From an uncultured Prevotellaceae bacterium (GTDB lineage: Bacteria > Bacteroidota > Bacteroidia > Bacteroidales > Muribaculaceae): a DNA stretch of 48,225 bases. Each line of letters starts with the position of its first letter. Within the stretch, counting starts at the first letter, position 1. Positions 7,321-15,605 of this stretch are shown one piece after another. The position numbers and the translations under genes are program-made. Below the pieces are notes generated by a model, which saw nothing but the letters and a program-made list of their open reading frames with translations, was not told the DNA's origin and did no database searches. Where the stretch lies: NCBI GenBank assembly GCA_946406035.1, contig CAMJJG010000015.1, forward strand, positions 1 to 48,225. Reading direction: 5' to 3'.

Positions 7321-10300
7321 TCAGGGCATAAGCACCTTGCTTGAGGAGCGACTGCCATCACTATAGGTCGTCACGATGATGTTCAGTCCGTTGAAGGGCT
7401 TGTCGCTCTCCACGCCCATCAGGTTGTAGTAGCGCTTGCTCACCGGTGTGCGGGCGACATTCACTTCCTTGACCGTTGTCACGTTGCCCAAGTCAGCGCC
7501 GTTAGAGTCCTCGTTGCTGCCACGCAACGGGAAGACGATGAACTTGCTGGTTGCCAAGTCGTCATAGGGCGCAAATGCCATGTCAAGCCAGGTGGTGTTG
7601 CTGCGGCGCGGTGCATTGGACACGTGATCGGGATTTTGGGGATTGTTTCCTTCATTATATCCATCACCCTTATACACGCCAGGCGAGTATTCAACATCGT
7701 CTAACTTGTCGCCGTGAGCATAGCGGATGATAGCCAAAATCTTATAGGCCTGGCCGGGCTTGAAGATGCGGTACCACGGCTCTTGTTCGCGACCTTGTTG
7801 AGCGTTGGGGTCGTTGGGATTGAAGGGGATCTCCATGTCCTCGAACAGCGACCAGTTGACCTGGAAGGCGCCATATTGCTTGTAGCCGTTGCTGAAGGGG
7901 CCGTATGTCGTTCCCCAGGCGCCATACGGGTCGTTAGGATCAGATCCGTCCCACAATTGTCCCTTGCGGTTCCAGTTCATGGGCACATAGAATGCGCCGG
8001 GCTCGTTAGGCTCTGTAATGCATTCCGGGGTGCCAACAATGTTATCGGGATCGGGATGGTAAAACACAGCCCAGGTGATGTAGGCCACCTCTTGGGGCTT
8101 GGGAGCTACATAGAACATCTTGTAGAGCGTGGACTCATCCTCCTCGGTATCGACAACAATCTGGTTGCCCTGCTGGTCGGTACCCATGATGGGCCTGGTC
8201 TTGTGAACACCATTGTAGGGGCCTTGTGCCCACTCCTGGTGCACGTAGTTGAACACAACCGAGTCGTTGAAGTGAGGTGCGATGTACACGTTTTTCTCAT
8301 AGTTGTAGGCGTTACCCGGAGCCGCGATGTTGGTAATGTGCATCTGCGGATTGACGTTGTTCACAATATTACCCGACATGGTGCGGCCAGGAATGATGCG
8401 GCCCACATATTGCTCGAGGTAATGTTGATCATTGATTAAGATATTGTTCTCGATATCCTCGTACGTCATCTGGTCGAAGTTGCCGCTCTGGTTGACATCG
8501 CCGTTGCTCTTGGCATTGGCGTTGTCAAAGTTGGGCGAGATGATGATCTTCACCCAGTTACTCTGGTCATAGTAGGTGCGCTTGAGCTGTACCTGGGAGC
8601 CGCCGGGATAGGTCGAGCTCGTGGTGTGGGCACAGATGTCATAGACGTAGTCGATCGTGCCCTCGGGCATCCTCGACTTGGCGGCATAGTTCTCCATGTC
8701 CTTAGCATACAGGGCACCGTGTACCTTGAGGGTCTCGAGCGGATTTCCTGATTGGTCAGTAACCAGAATCTCGGTCACGGCATTCTTGTCATAGTAAACG
8801 CCCACCAGGTCGTCCTCGACCGTGTATTTGGGTCCATAGACAACGCCGCTGTTGATGATGGCGCTGAGCGAGTTGCCCAGGTAGATCAGTCCCAGGTAGT
8901 CATAGCAGGCTCCGTTGTTAAAGACAAGGTCGCCCGTCTGCTGGCGCACGTTGTCGCCGGCCTCGCCTTCGCTGCCGCCACCCAGTCCGTTGTCAAAGAT
9001 GACATTGGTGGGAATCATGTCATAGTCCTCAATCAGGCCGAAGTCGTAGCACCACACCTCATAGCCAGCCTCGTCATAGCCGACAAAGGTGCACTTGGAG
9101 CCGGGGTAGGGACGGGTGAACTCGACAATGTTGTCGCCCACTTCATACCACGCGTAGCAGTAAACCGAGTCCCAGCCGGTGGTGTTGGTGTAATAGACGT
9201 AGTAGTGGTCCTCGAGCATGGTCTCGCAATCGCTCACGCCTCCCGCGCTCACCTGGTAGTAGTCACGGGTCACCTCCATCAGGCTGTCGCAGTGCTGGGC
9301 ATTGTCCTGGCGGTTGCTGGTGGCGTCCTCGTCAATCCATGTGAGCCAGATCTCGCCCGAGCGGCGAATAATCTTCTGTGACTTGAGGTCATTGGCATTG
9401 TTCTGACGGATGAAGTAGAACTCGCAGATCGAGTTGCTCACGCTCCATGCATACCACTGCTTGCCGTCGATGGTCGTGGTGTCGTTTATGTCCTTGAGGT
9501 AACCGTTGCCCACGTAGCCCTGTCCGTCGATATCGACCTCGCCGTCATAGGTGTAGTTGGTGGGACCATCGACTGCGACTGTGTAGGTTTGATTATTTTG
9601 ATTCCTGAGGTTGAGCTTGTTCCAAGCATAGATGCCGCCGCGCTTGCCCTCGAGCGTCTGGCCCTGATAGGTGCCGCCGGCGGGGTCAAGCTCTACATTC
9701 GAAGTCTTCTGAAGATAGATCTTGGTCTGGGTCTTGGTGCCGCCATCGGCGGTGCGGCGCAGGGTCACGGTTCCCTTTTCCAGATTCACCACGACGATAT
9801 ACTTGCCGGTGGCGCCCACAAAGTGGTAGTTGTTGGTAGTGTTCTGATTTAACTTCTGGCCATAGTTGACCATGAAGTCGTTGATCTCATAGCCGTTGTC
9901 GTCGGCTCCCCATGTATTCTCGCCGGTGGGTTGTTCGGCAAACAGGAAGTAGTCGCCCTGGTTGAGCGTGATGGTCGCCTGATAGACATTACCGTCTACC
10001 GTGGTCATCATTGTGCTGTTGTCCTGCCAGTTCCAGTTCACGCCATAGGCGATGTACATGTCATGGTTGCTGCGGGCTATTTTCACCTTGCGGGTCGAGG
10101 GGTTAAAGAAGATGTCATAGGCACCCTGGCGATCAACATACCAGTTGTGGTTCTCGCCACTATAGGGTACATAATCCATCCAAGTGTCGATCCAGTCCTC
10201 GGTGATGGCCCAGTTGCTCTCGCCGTTGGAGCTGAAGCGGTTGGCATTGGTGGTCTCCCAGTCGGTGCTCTTCTCGCCCAGATAGGTGGCAAAGGCGAAG

Positions 10301-12390
10301 TTGCTGTTGGCCGTGAGAACCACATTTCTCCGCACATAACAACCTTCTATTGCATCATACATCATCGGTAAACCGGCATTAGCGGCCCATTGCTGGGTGT
10401 TGGCATAGCCGATGACATAGACATTGCTGATGGGATCTGGCTCGATAAGGGTAACCGTCGCATCCACGGTACCGGTCGAGCTGTCGTAGGTCACCGTAAC
10501 GGTATAGGTGCCAGGGATGTGGACGTCAAATGTCTTGTTGTCGCCATCGGGATGCCAGGTGCCGTCGCTGCAATACACCTTGTAGGAGTACAGAGAGTCG
10601 GGGATGAGGTGAACTTGGGCCGCGGTCCAGGTATAGATGCCGTTATCCAGGGTCATCTGGGTCTCGGTGCCAGTGCTCCAGCCGTTGGGGAAGATATTGG
10701 TATCCTCGCCCGTGACATAATAGGCGATAGCGGCGTCGGCCTCAGCGTTAGGGCCGCTGACGGTGCTACCGCCACCATAGGTGAAATAGCTGGTGCCAGG
10801 CTGCAAGGTCAAATCGGCAGTCTGGGTCGAGCTGGAGCCGTTCTCGTTAAAGATGGCGTTGATGGTCGATGAATAGGAGCTGTAGGTCACCTGGTAGTAG
10901 GTGTAACCGTTAATCTCCTGTGAGGTTAGGCTCGACAGCGCGGTGCCGCCAGTGCTTCCCTCCCAAGCATCCGAAAGAGTGCCGTTGGAGTCCCAAGCAT
11001 ACAGGTACACGTTGCCGATAGGCTCGGTGCCATCGTAGCGCACGTAGATGTCGTAAGTATAGATCGGGTCGGCCTGAATCAGCGTTGCCACAGCATTCAC
11101 GTTGGTGCCGTCGAAGGTGAACACTACATTGTAGGTGCCGCTGGCATCTACGCTGAACGTGGCGTTATTGCCGCTGGGGTGCCAGGAGTTGTCACTGCCC
11201 AGAACCTTGTACTCATAGTTGGTGCCTGCTACCAAATGGACGTTGTTTGCGGTCCAGGTATAGGTGCCGTTGTTGTCAATCATTAGGTTCTCGGTGCCAG
11301 TGCTCCAGCCGTTGGGGAAGATAGTGGTGTTCTCGCCCACAACATAATAGTCAGCGGGAGCTGCGGGAGCTGTACCTACAACCTTGAATCTTGAGTGGGC
11401 GATGTCAAAGGTGATGGTAACTTGACCGGGATCCACCGTAATGTAATAGCTGTTAGCGCTCTTTTGAGTAGTGGTCCATGTTCCATCCACGTTCACTTCA
11501 GCATTGCCGCCAGTGGGGCCATAACGGTGGTTGGCGTTAAAGTCGTCCCAACTGTTGCTGCCACCGTCGGCGAAGGCGAAGTAGTAAGTGCCTGCTGTAG
11601 TGACATTATGGCTGTAAGTATAGACATCATTATTTTCATCATAGGTCATGGCGGTGGTAGGAGCGTAACTCCATCCACTAGGCACCAGACCACCGTCACC
11701 CGTGATATAATAGTTAGGGGTGACAGGAGTAACAGACTTGGGGGTAACGATGGCAGTGACTTCCTTGCTGATGACATTGAACGTGTAAGTAATATCATAC
11801 TCACCAGCCGAGGGAATATTGTAACTAACGTTGCCTCCAGCGCTGTTGCCATACCATGTGTTGCCATTATAGACCACTTTGAACTCTTTGTTGCCTGATG
11901 CCGTGTAATTGACAGTGCGGGTCAACTTGAGGGTACAGGCATCGCATGTGGTCATTCCATTATTGCTGTCATTGCCTGACCAGCTGGAACCCAGCGCTTG
12001 CGTGTCATTGCCTGCCACCACGACATTGAACGTGCCGTAAAGAGCCACATTATGGGAACTGTTGTTATAAACAAACACCAAACTATTGGTGCCGTTGGCA
12101 GTAAAACTGAGGTTGCTGCTCGGATACCAAGAACCGTTGTCAACAACCTTGTACTCGGTGGTGCCGCTCAACGTCACGTTTGGCTTTGCCAGGTAGTAAT
12201 CGTTGGAACTGCCATACCGCGTCATCTCGTTCGAGCCGTTGGCGTTAGCGGACCAGCTGGCGCCAAACAGTGACGTGTTGTCGCCTGCTACCACAATGGC
12301 CGCATGCAACTGCGGCACGGTCGCAGCCAGACATAACATCAAGGCCAATAGCCTCCATGTTGTTTTGGTTAGAAATTTTACCTTTTTCAT
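7321..12390 (-). CDS. Giant secreted multi-module alpha-glucan-binding-like protein
   Basis: This 1689-residue protein has a signal peptide (about 1-30, ending LHAA) and then a chain of beta-sandwich-like modules. Modules starting at about 33, 123, 226, 347 and 557 open with a V-A-G/Y-x-G-[DEN] motif and resemble the X25/SusE-type domains found in amylopullulanases. Those at 347 and 557 share the same FPNGWSTGTE core. A segment at about 445-540 (VYLYAWDSNG) and one in the C-terminal half (YYTNTTGWDSVYCYAW, later VIFDNG and LVFNNG) look like CBM26 starch-binding modules. No catalytic domain was recognised. The last 80 residues (YYNLMGVE, then SDGSRSSSKVLMP) resemble C-terminal tails seen on many secreted Bacteroidales proteins, including sorting domains. 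It stands alone, between its own promoter region and a terminator. A surface glucan-capturing role is inferred. Confidence 0.75.
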   Translation of the reverse strand: MKKVKFLTKTTWRLLALMLCLAATVPQLHAAIVVAGDNTSLFGASWSANANGSNEMTRYGSSNDYYLAKPNVTLSGTTEYKVVDNGSWYPSSNLSFTANGTNSLVFVYNNSSHNVALYGTFNVVVAGNDTQALGSSWSGNDSNNGMTTCDACTLKLTRTVNYTASGNKEFKVVYNGNTWYGNSAGGNVSYNIPSAGEYDITYTFNVISKEVTAIVTPKSVTPVTPNYYITGDGGLVPSGWSYAPTTAMTYDENNDVYTYSHNVTTAGTYYFAFADGGSNSWDDFNANHRYGPTGGNAEVNVDGTWTTTQKSANSYYITVDPGQVTITFDIAHSRFKVVGTAPAAPADYYVVGENTTIFPNGWSTGTENLMIDNNGTYTWTANNVHLVAGTNYEYKVLGSDNSWHPSGNNATFSVDASGTYNVVFTFDGTNVNAVATLIQADPIYTYDIYVRYDGTEPIGNVYLYAWDSNGTLSDAWEGSTGGTALSSLTSQEINGYTYYQVTYSSYSSTINAIFNENGSSSTQTADLTLQPGTSYFTYGGGSTVSGPNAEADAAIAYYVTGEDTNIFPNGWSTGTETQMTLDNGIYTWTAAQVHLIPDSLYSYKVYCSDGTWHPDGDNKTFDVHIPGTYTVTVTYDSSTGTVDATVTLIEPDPISNVYVIGYANTQQWAANAGLPMMYDAIEGCYVRRNVVLTANSNFAFATYLGEKSTDWETTNANRFSSNGESNWAITEDWIDTWMDYVPYSGENHNWYVDRQGAYDIFFNPSTRKVKIARSNHDMYIAYGVNWNWQDNSTMMTTVDGNVYQATITLNQGDYFLFAEQPTGENTWGADDNGYEINDFMVNYGQKLNQNTTNNYHFVGATGKYIVVVNLEKGTVTLRRTADGGTKTQTKIYLQKTSNVELDPAGGTYQGQTLEGKRGGIYAWNKLNLRNQNNQTYTVAVDGPTNYTYDGEVDIDGQGYVGNGYLKDINDTTTIDGKQWYAWSVSNSICEFYFIRQNNANDLKSQKIIRRSGEIWLTWIDEDATSNRQDNAQHCDSLMEVTRDYYQVSAGGVSDCETMLEDHYYVYYTNTTGWDSVYCYAWYEVGDNIVEFTRPYPGSKCTFVGYDEAGYEVWCYDFGLIEDYDMIPTNVIFDNGLGGGSEGEAGDNVRQQTGDLVFNNGACYDYLGLIYLGNSLSAIINSGVVYGPKYTVEDDLVGVYYDKNAVTEILVTDQSGNPLETLKVHGALYAKDMENYAAKSRMPEGTIDYVYDICAHTTSSTYPGGSQVQLKRTYYDQSNWVKIIISPNFDNANAKSNGDVNQSGNFDQMTYEDIENNILINDQHYLEQYVGRIIPGRTMSGNIVNNVNPQMHITNIAAPGNAYNYEKNVYIAPHFNDSVVFNYVHQEWAQGPYNGVHKTRPIMGTDQQGNQIVVDTEEDESTLYKMFYVAPKPQEVAYITWAVFYHPDPDNIVGTPECITEPNEPGAFYVPMNWNRKGQLWDGSDPNDPYGAWGTTYGPFSNGYKQYGAFQVNWSLFEDMEIPFNPNDPNAQQGREQEPWYRIFKPGQAYKILAIIRYAHGDKLDDVEYSPGVYKGDGYNEGNNPQNPDHVSNAPRRSNTTWLDMAFAPYDDLATSKFIVFPLRGSNEDSNGADLGNVTTVKEVNVARTPVSKRYYNLMGVESDKPFNGLNIIVTTYSDGSRSSSKVLMP

Positions 12391-12425
12391 CTGTAATTAA
12401 GTGATTAAAAATATGTTAATTCGTT

Positions 12426-12433
12426 CAAAGTTA
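12426..12433 (-). promoter_or_regulatory. Possible proximal -7 box (TAACTTTG)
   Basis: A full match to TAnnTTTG on the minus strand, 36 bp before the start codon of the modular gene. No TTTG lies at the usual distance upstream, so it may be activator-dependent or chance. Confidence 0.35.
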
Positions 12434-12546
12434 ATATATTAGCACGCAGATGCATGCATCTTGAATCATCCTCGCTTGAATTCTGGTTGGAATCATGTGC
12501 CGAAGATACAAGAAGATACAATTAACATCTACAGTTTTTCAGCGAG

Positions 12547-12554
12547 CAAATATA
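12547..12554 (-). promoter_or_regulatory. Possible distal -7 box (TATATTTG)
   Basis: A full match to TAnnTTTG on the minus strand with a predicted start near 12540, giving a leader of about 150 nt. No -33 TTTG is visible. The palindrome at 12611-12624 lies about 57 bp upstream, a position suited to an activator. Confidence 0.4.
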
Positions 12555-12610
12555 ATTGAATGTTATTATAATAATGTGGTGGAAAACAACCTGTTAACAT
12601 TTTTTATATA

Positions 12611-12624
12611 TGCAAACGATTGCA
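12611..12624. promoter_or_regulatory. LacI-family operator-like palindrome
   Basis: TGCAAACGATTGCA is an imperfect palindrome with the central CG step and TGCAA arms typical of LacI/GalR/CcpA-family operators. It resembles the CAAACG-type sites of maltose regulators. It lies about 220 bp before the modular gene's start codon. No lacI-family gene is in this window. Confidence 0.45.
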
Positions 12625-12852
12625 CATTTTTATTATAAAAAGTGGGAGGGCACACCGGAACTGTATTGACACACTGTCATCAGATTGCGTTATGCTCGAG
12701 AAATCAAACCATTATATTATCGCAGTCCGACGGATGCCTATGTAAACTATTCGATTTCTTGCGAGCTATCCATGGAACGCTCGTAGAGTCAGCAGACAGT
12801 TGAGGCGTGGTGTACTCTCCCTAGGGTGGTTTTCATGGTATTAGATTATGGT

Positions 12853-13956
12853 TCAGGAGACTTGCAGCAGCTTGGCGATAGCAGCCGCGGTGTCGGGGTT
12901 GTCGGCGAGGAATTGCTTGGCAGCTTCCCGTCCTTGCCCCAAGCGCATGTCCTGCCAGCTGAACCAGGCGCCGCTCTTCTTGATGATGCCGGCCTCGACA
13001 CCCATGTCGATGAGCTCACCCTCGTGGCTGATGCCCGTGCCGTAGATGACGTCGAACTCGGCCTTGCGGAAGGGTGGGGCGACCTTGTTCTTGACGACCT
13101 TGACACGCGTCTGGGCGCCGAGCACGCGGTCGCCGTCCTTGATGTGCGCCAGGCGGCGGATGTCCAGACGCACACTGCTGTAGAACTTCAAGGCGTTGCC
13201 GCCGGTCGTTGTTTCGGGATTACCGAACAGCACTCCCAGCTTCTCTCGCAGCTGGTTGATGAAGATGCAGCAGGTGCGCGTCTTGGCGATGGTGGCGGTG
13301 AGCTTCCTGAGCGCCTGGCTCATGAGGCGGGCTTGGAGTCCCATCTTACTCTCGCCCATCTCGCCCTCGACTTCGGCCTTGGGCGTGAGGGCGGCGACGC
13401 TGTCGATGACGATGACGTCGATGGCTGCCGAGCGGATGAGTTGATCGGCGATTTCCAGGGCCTGCTCGCCGTTGTCGGGCTGCGAGATCCACAGGTTGCG
13501 CGTGTTCACGCCCACGGCCTCGGCATAGGAGCGGTCGAACGCGTGTTCGGCATCGATATAGGCCGCGATGCCGCCCTGTTGCTGGGCCTGGGCGATGGCG
13601 TGTAGTGCCAGCGTGGTCTTGCCCGACGACTCGGGGCCATAGATCTCGATGATGCGTCCCCGCGGGTATCCGCCCACTCCCAGGGCGCGGTCGAGGGCGA
13701 TGGAGCCGGTGGGGACAACATCGACGTCCTCGACACTATCGTCGTTCATGCGCATGATGGCGCAGTGGCCAAAGGCTTTCTCGATCTTGGCGACGGCGTT
13801 CTGCATGACTTGCAGCTTCATGGGGTCGATCTCGACCGAGCGCGGCATGTGGGGCGCCGTCTCGCTCACGTGGTTGCTCACGATGTCGGGCGTGGCGATG
13901 CTCAGCACCTGTTGCCCGTCAATCATCACTTCTTGTTTTAAGATTTGCTCTGTCAT
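12853..13956 (-). CDS. recA: Recombinase RecA with extended N-terminus
   Basis: RecA coats single-stranded DNA, drives strand exchange and triggers the SOS response. The core is clear: Walker [10 protein letters not shown] (residues 107-115), Walker B VIVIDS, the [15 protein letters not shown] segment, and the DNA-binding loop region [21 protein letters not shown] start it at the ATG at 13956 (MTEQILKQ), giving 367 residues. The frame stays open further upstream, to 14025, without a better start. Even so, about 45 residues precede the usual RecA beginning ([20 protein letters not shown]), with an internal Met37 as an alternative start at 13848. The DNA of this extension is GC-rich and codon-like, so it appears to be translated. 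The protein ends AKLLQVS without the usual acidic tail. asnS lies upstream on the same strand, behind its own terminator. Confidence 0.95.
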   Translation of the reverse strand: MTEQILKQEVMIDGQQVLSIATPDIVSNHVSETAPHMPRSVEIDPMKLQVMQNAVAKIEKAFGHCAIMRMNDDSVEDVDVVPTGSIALDRALGVGGYPRGRIIEIYGPESSGKTTLALHAIAQAQQQGGIAAYIDAEHAFDRSYAEAVGVNTRNLWISQPDNGEQALEIADQLIRSAAIDVIVIDSVAALTPKAEVEGEMGESKMGLQARLMSQALRKLTATIAKTRTCCIFINQLREKLGVLFGNPETTTGGNALKFYSSVRLDIRRLAHIKDGDRVLGAQTRVKVVKNKVAPPFRKAEFDVIYGTGISHEGELIDMGVEAGIIKKSGAWFSWQDMRLGQGREAAKQFLADNPDTAAAIAKLLQVS

Positions 13957-14013
13957 AGTTGTTATATCGTTATTATGGTGAATAATTTCGTTTGACAGTG
14001 CAAAGGAAAAGCA

Positions 14014-14040
14014 TCCCTGTGCCAAATCTTGGCACGGGGA
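14014..14040. promoter_or_regulatory. Inverted repeat in the recA promoter region
   Basis: GTGCCAA-ATC-TTGGCAC (14019-14035) is a perfect palindrome, extended by TCCCT/GGGGA to a 12-bp stem with one G-U wobble. It covers the place where a -33 box would sit for the weak minus-strand -7 box TTCCTTTG (14008-14001), 58-84 bp before the recA start codon. It could be an SOS or other operator. Followed by TTTT on the plus strand, it also has terminator shape, but no plus-strand gene ends here. Confidence 0.4.
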
Positions 14041-14064
14041 TTTTAAATGATATTAAATGGCATG

Positions 14065-14106
14065 AAAAATCAGGCCGAGCGGGATGAGTACCTGCTGCGG
14101 CCTGAT
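14065..14106 (-). terminator. Rho-independent terminator of asnS
   Basis: ATCAGGCCG (14069-14077) pairs with CGGCCTGAT (14098-14106). Read on the minus strand the stem runs into a T tract (14069-14065). It lies 24 bp after the asnS stop and separates asnS from recA transcription. Confidence 0.7.
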
Positions 14107-14129
14107 GTATAGGGTTGGCGTCGAGTGGA

Positions 14130-15524
14130 TTAGAACTCGGCGTTGTTGGGAGTGCGGGGGAACGGGATGACGTCACGAATGTTGGCCATGCCGGTCACGA
14201 ACAGGATGAGGCGCTCGAAGCCCAGACCGAAGCCGCTGTGAGGCACGGTGCCAAAGCGACGGGTATCGAGGTACCACCACATGTCCTTCATGGGGATGCC
14301 GCGACGCTCGATCTCGCTCATGAGCTTGTCGTAGTCGGCCTCGCGCTCGCTACCGCCGATGATCTCGCCGATCATGGGGAAGAGCACGTCCATGGCGCGA
14401 ACGGTCTTGCCGTCCTCGTTCTGCTTCATGTAGAAGGCCTTGATCTCACGCGGATAGTCGGTGAGGATAACAGGGCGCTTGAAGTGCTCCTCGACGAGGT
14501 AGCGCTCATGCTCGCTCTGCAGGTCCACGCCCCAATCCACGGGGAACTCAAATTTCTTCTTGGCCTGCTTGAGGATCTCGATGCCCTCGGTATAGGTCAA
14601 GCGGACGAACGGCTCCTTCAAGACGCTGTGCAGACGGTCGATCAACGTGTTGTCATACATCTTGTTTAGGAACTCGATGTCCTCCTGGCAGTGCTCCAGC
14701 GCGTAGTTGACGCAGTACTTGATGAACTCCTCGGCCAGGTCCATGTTGTCGGTGATGTCATAGAAGGCCATCTCGGGCTCAATCATCCAGAACTCGGCCA
14801 GGTGGCGCGGGGTGTTGCTGTTCTCGGCGCGGAAGGTGGGACCAAACGTGTAGATGGCACCCAGCGCGGTGGCGCCCAACTCACCCTCGAGTTGGCCCGA
14901 CACGGTCAGGCTGGTCGATTTGCCGAAGAAGTCCTTCGAGTAGTCGGTCTTGCCCTCCTCGGTCTTGGGCAGGTCGCTCAGGTCGAGTGTGGTCACTTGG
15001 AACATGTCGCCGGCGCCCTCACAGTCGCTGGCGGTGATGAGCGGCGTGTTCAGGTAGAAGAAGCCCTTGTCGTTGAAGAACTTGTGGATGGCAAATGCCA
15101 AGTGGTGACGGATGCGGAAGATGGCACCGAAGGTGTTGGTGCGCATGCGCAGGTGAGCCTTCGAGCGCAGGAATTCCAGCGTGTGGCCTTTCTTCTGCAA
15201 GGGGTATTCCTCGGGGTCGGCTGTGCCGTAGATCTCGATAGTCTGGGCCTGTACCTCAACGGTCTGGCCTTTACCCTGTGACTGGACGAGTTGGCCCTCG
15301 ACGTGCAGGCTGGCGCCTGTGGTGATGGGACGCAACTCCTCCTCGGTGAATTTCTCGAGGTCGATGACGATCTGCAGGTTGTTGATGGTCGAGCCGTCGT
15401 TCAGGGCGACAAACTGCACAAACTTGTTACCGCGTCGGCTGCGGACCCAGCCCTTGACGCACACCTGCTGTCCCACCAGTGCGGGATCAAAGACGTCAAC
15501 GATTTTAGTACGTTTCAATGCCAT
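14130..15524 (-). CDS. asnS: Asparaginyl-tRNA synthetase
   Basis: This 464-residue class IIb aminoacyl-tRNA synthetase charges tRNA-Asn with asparagine using ATP in the cytoplasm. The N-terminal OB-fold anticodon-binding domain (about 15-105) contains [10 protein letters not shown] and [10 protein letters not shown]. The catalytic domain shows motif 2 ([19 protein letters not shown]) and motif 3 ([10 protein letters not shown]), and ends [10 protein letters not shown] as bacterial AsnRS proteins usually do. The length is normal for the family. Having a dedicated AsnRS means the organism need not make Asn-tRNA by transamidation. The gene lies 81 bp after the pseudouridine synthase gene. A 9-bp inverted repeat fills part of that gap and no TAnnTTTG box was found, so read-through from the upstream gene is possible. 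Confidence 0.97.
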   Translation of the reverse strand: MALKRTKIVDVFDPALVGQQVCVKGWVRSRRGNKFVQFVALNDGSTINNLQIVIDLEKFTEEELRPITTGASLHVEGQLVQSQGKGQTVEVQAQTIEIYGTADPEEYPLQKKGHTLEFLRSKAHLRMRTNTFGAIFRIRHHLAFAIHKFFNDKGFFYLNTPLITASDCEGAGDMFQVTTLDLSDLPKTEEGKTDYSKDFFGKSTSLTVSGQLEGELGATALGAIYTFGPTFRAENSNTPRHLAEFWMIEPEMAFYDITDNMDLAEEFIKYCVNYALEHCQEDIEFLNKMYDNTLIDRLHSVLKEPFVRLTYTEGIEILKQAKKKFEFPVDWGVDLQSEHERYLVEEHFKRPVILTDYPREIKAFYMKQNEDGKTVRAMDVLFPMIGEIIGGSEREADYDKLMSEIERRGIPMKDMWWYLDTRRFGTVPHSGFGLGFERLILFVTGMANIRDVIPFPRTPNNAEF

Positions 15525-15562
15525 TGTGATAAGTTGTATAACCGTGTTATTGTTTATAGGAC

Positions 15563-15589
15563 CTTGACCCGACGGTGTGCCGGGTCAAG
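15563..15589. repeat. Perfect inverted repeat between rluB-type gene and asnS
   Basis: CTTGACCCG (15563-15571) and CGGGTCAAG (15581-15589) form a 9-bp stem with a 9-nt loop. No T tract follows on the minus strand (it continues GTCCTATAAAC). It may be a weak terminator, a processing site or an asnS leader element. Confidence 0.45.
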
Positions 15590-15605
15590 TGTCGTGTTGT
15601 GTTGA

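Larger units (their letters stand above)
12391..12852. other. 462-bp AT-rich regulatory gap upstream of the giant modular gene
   Basis: No protein gene is seen. The gap lies between the end of recA and the start of the modular gene, both on the minus strand. It holds two TAnnTTTG boxes for the modular gene (12547-12554 and 12426-12433), a tandem copy of GAAGATACAA (12502-12521) and the operator-like palindrome at 12611-12624. The stretch 12640-12850, next to recA, shows nothing clear. Confidence 0.5.
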
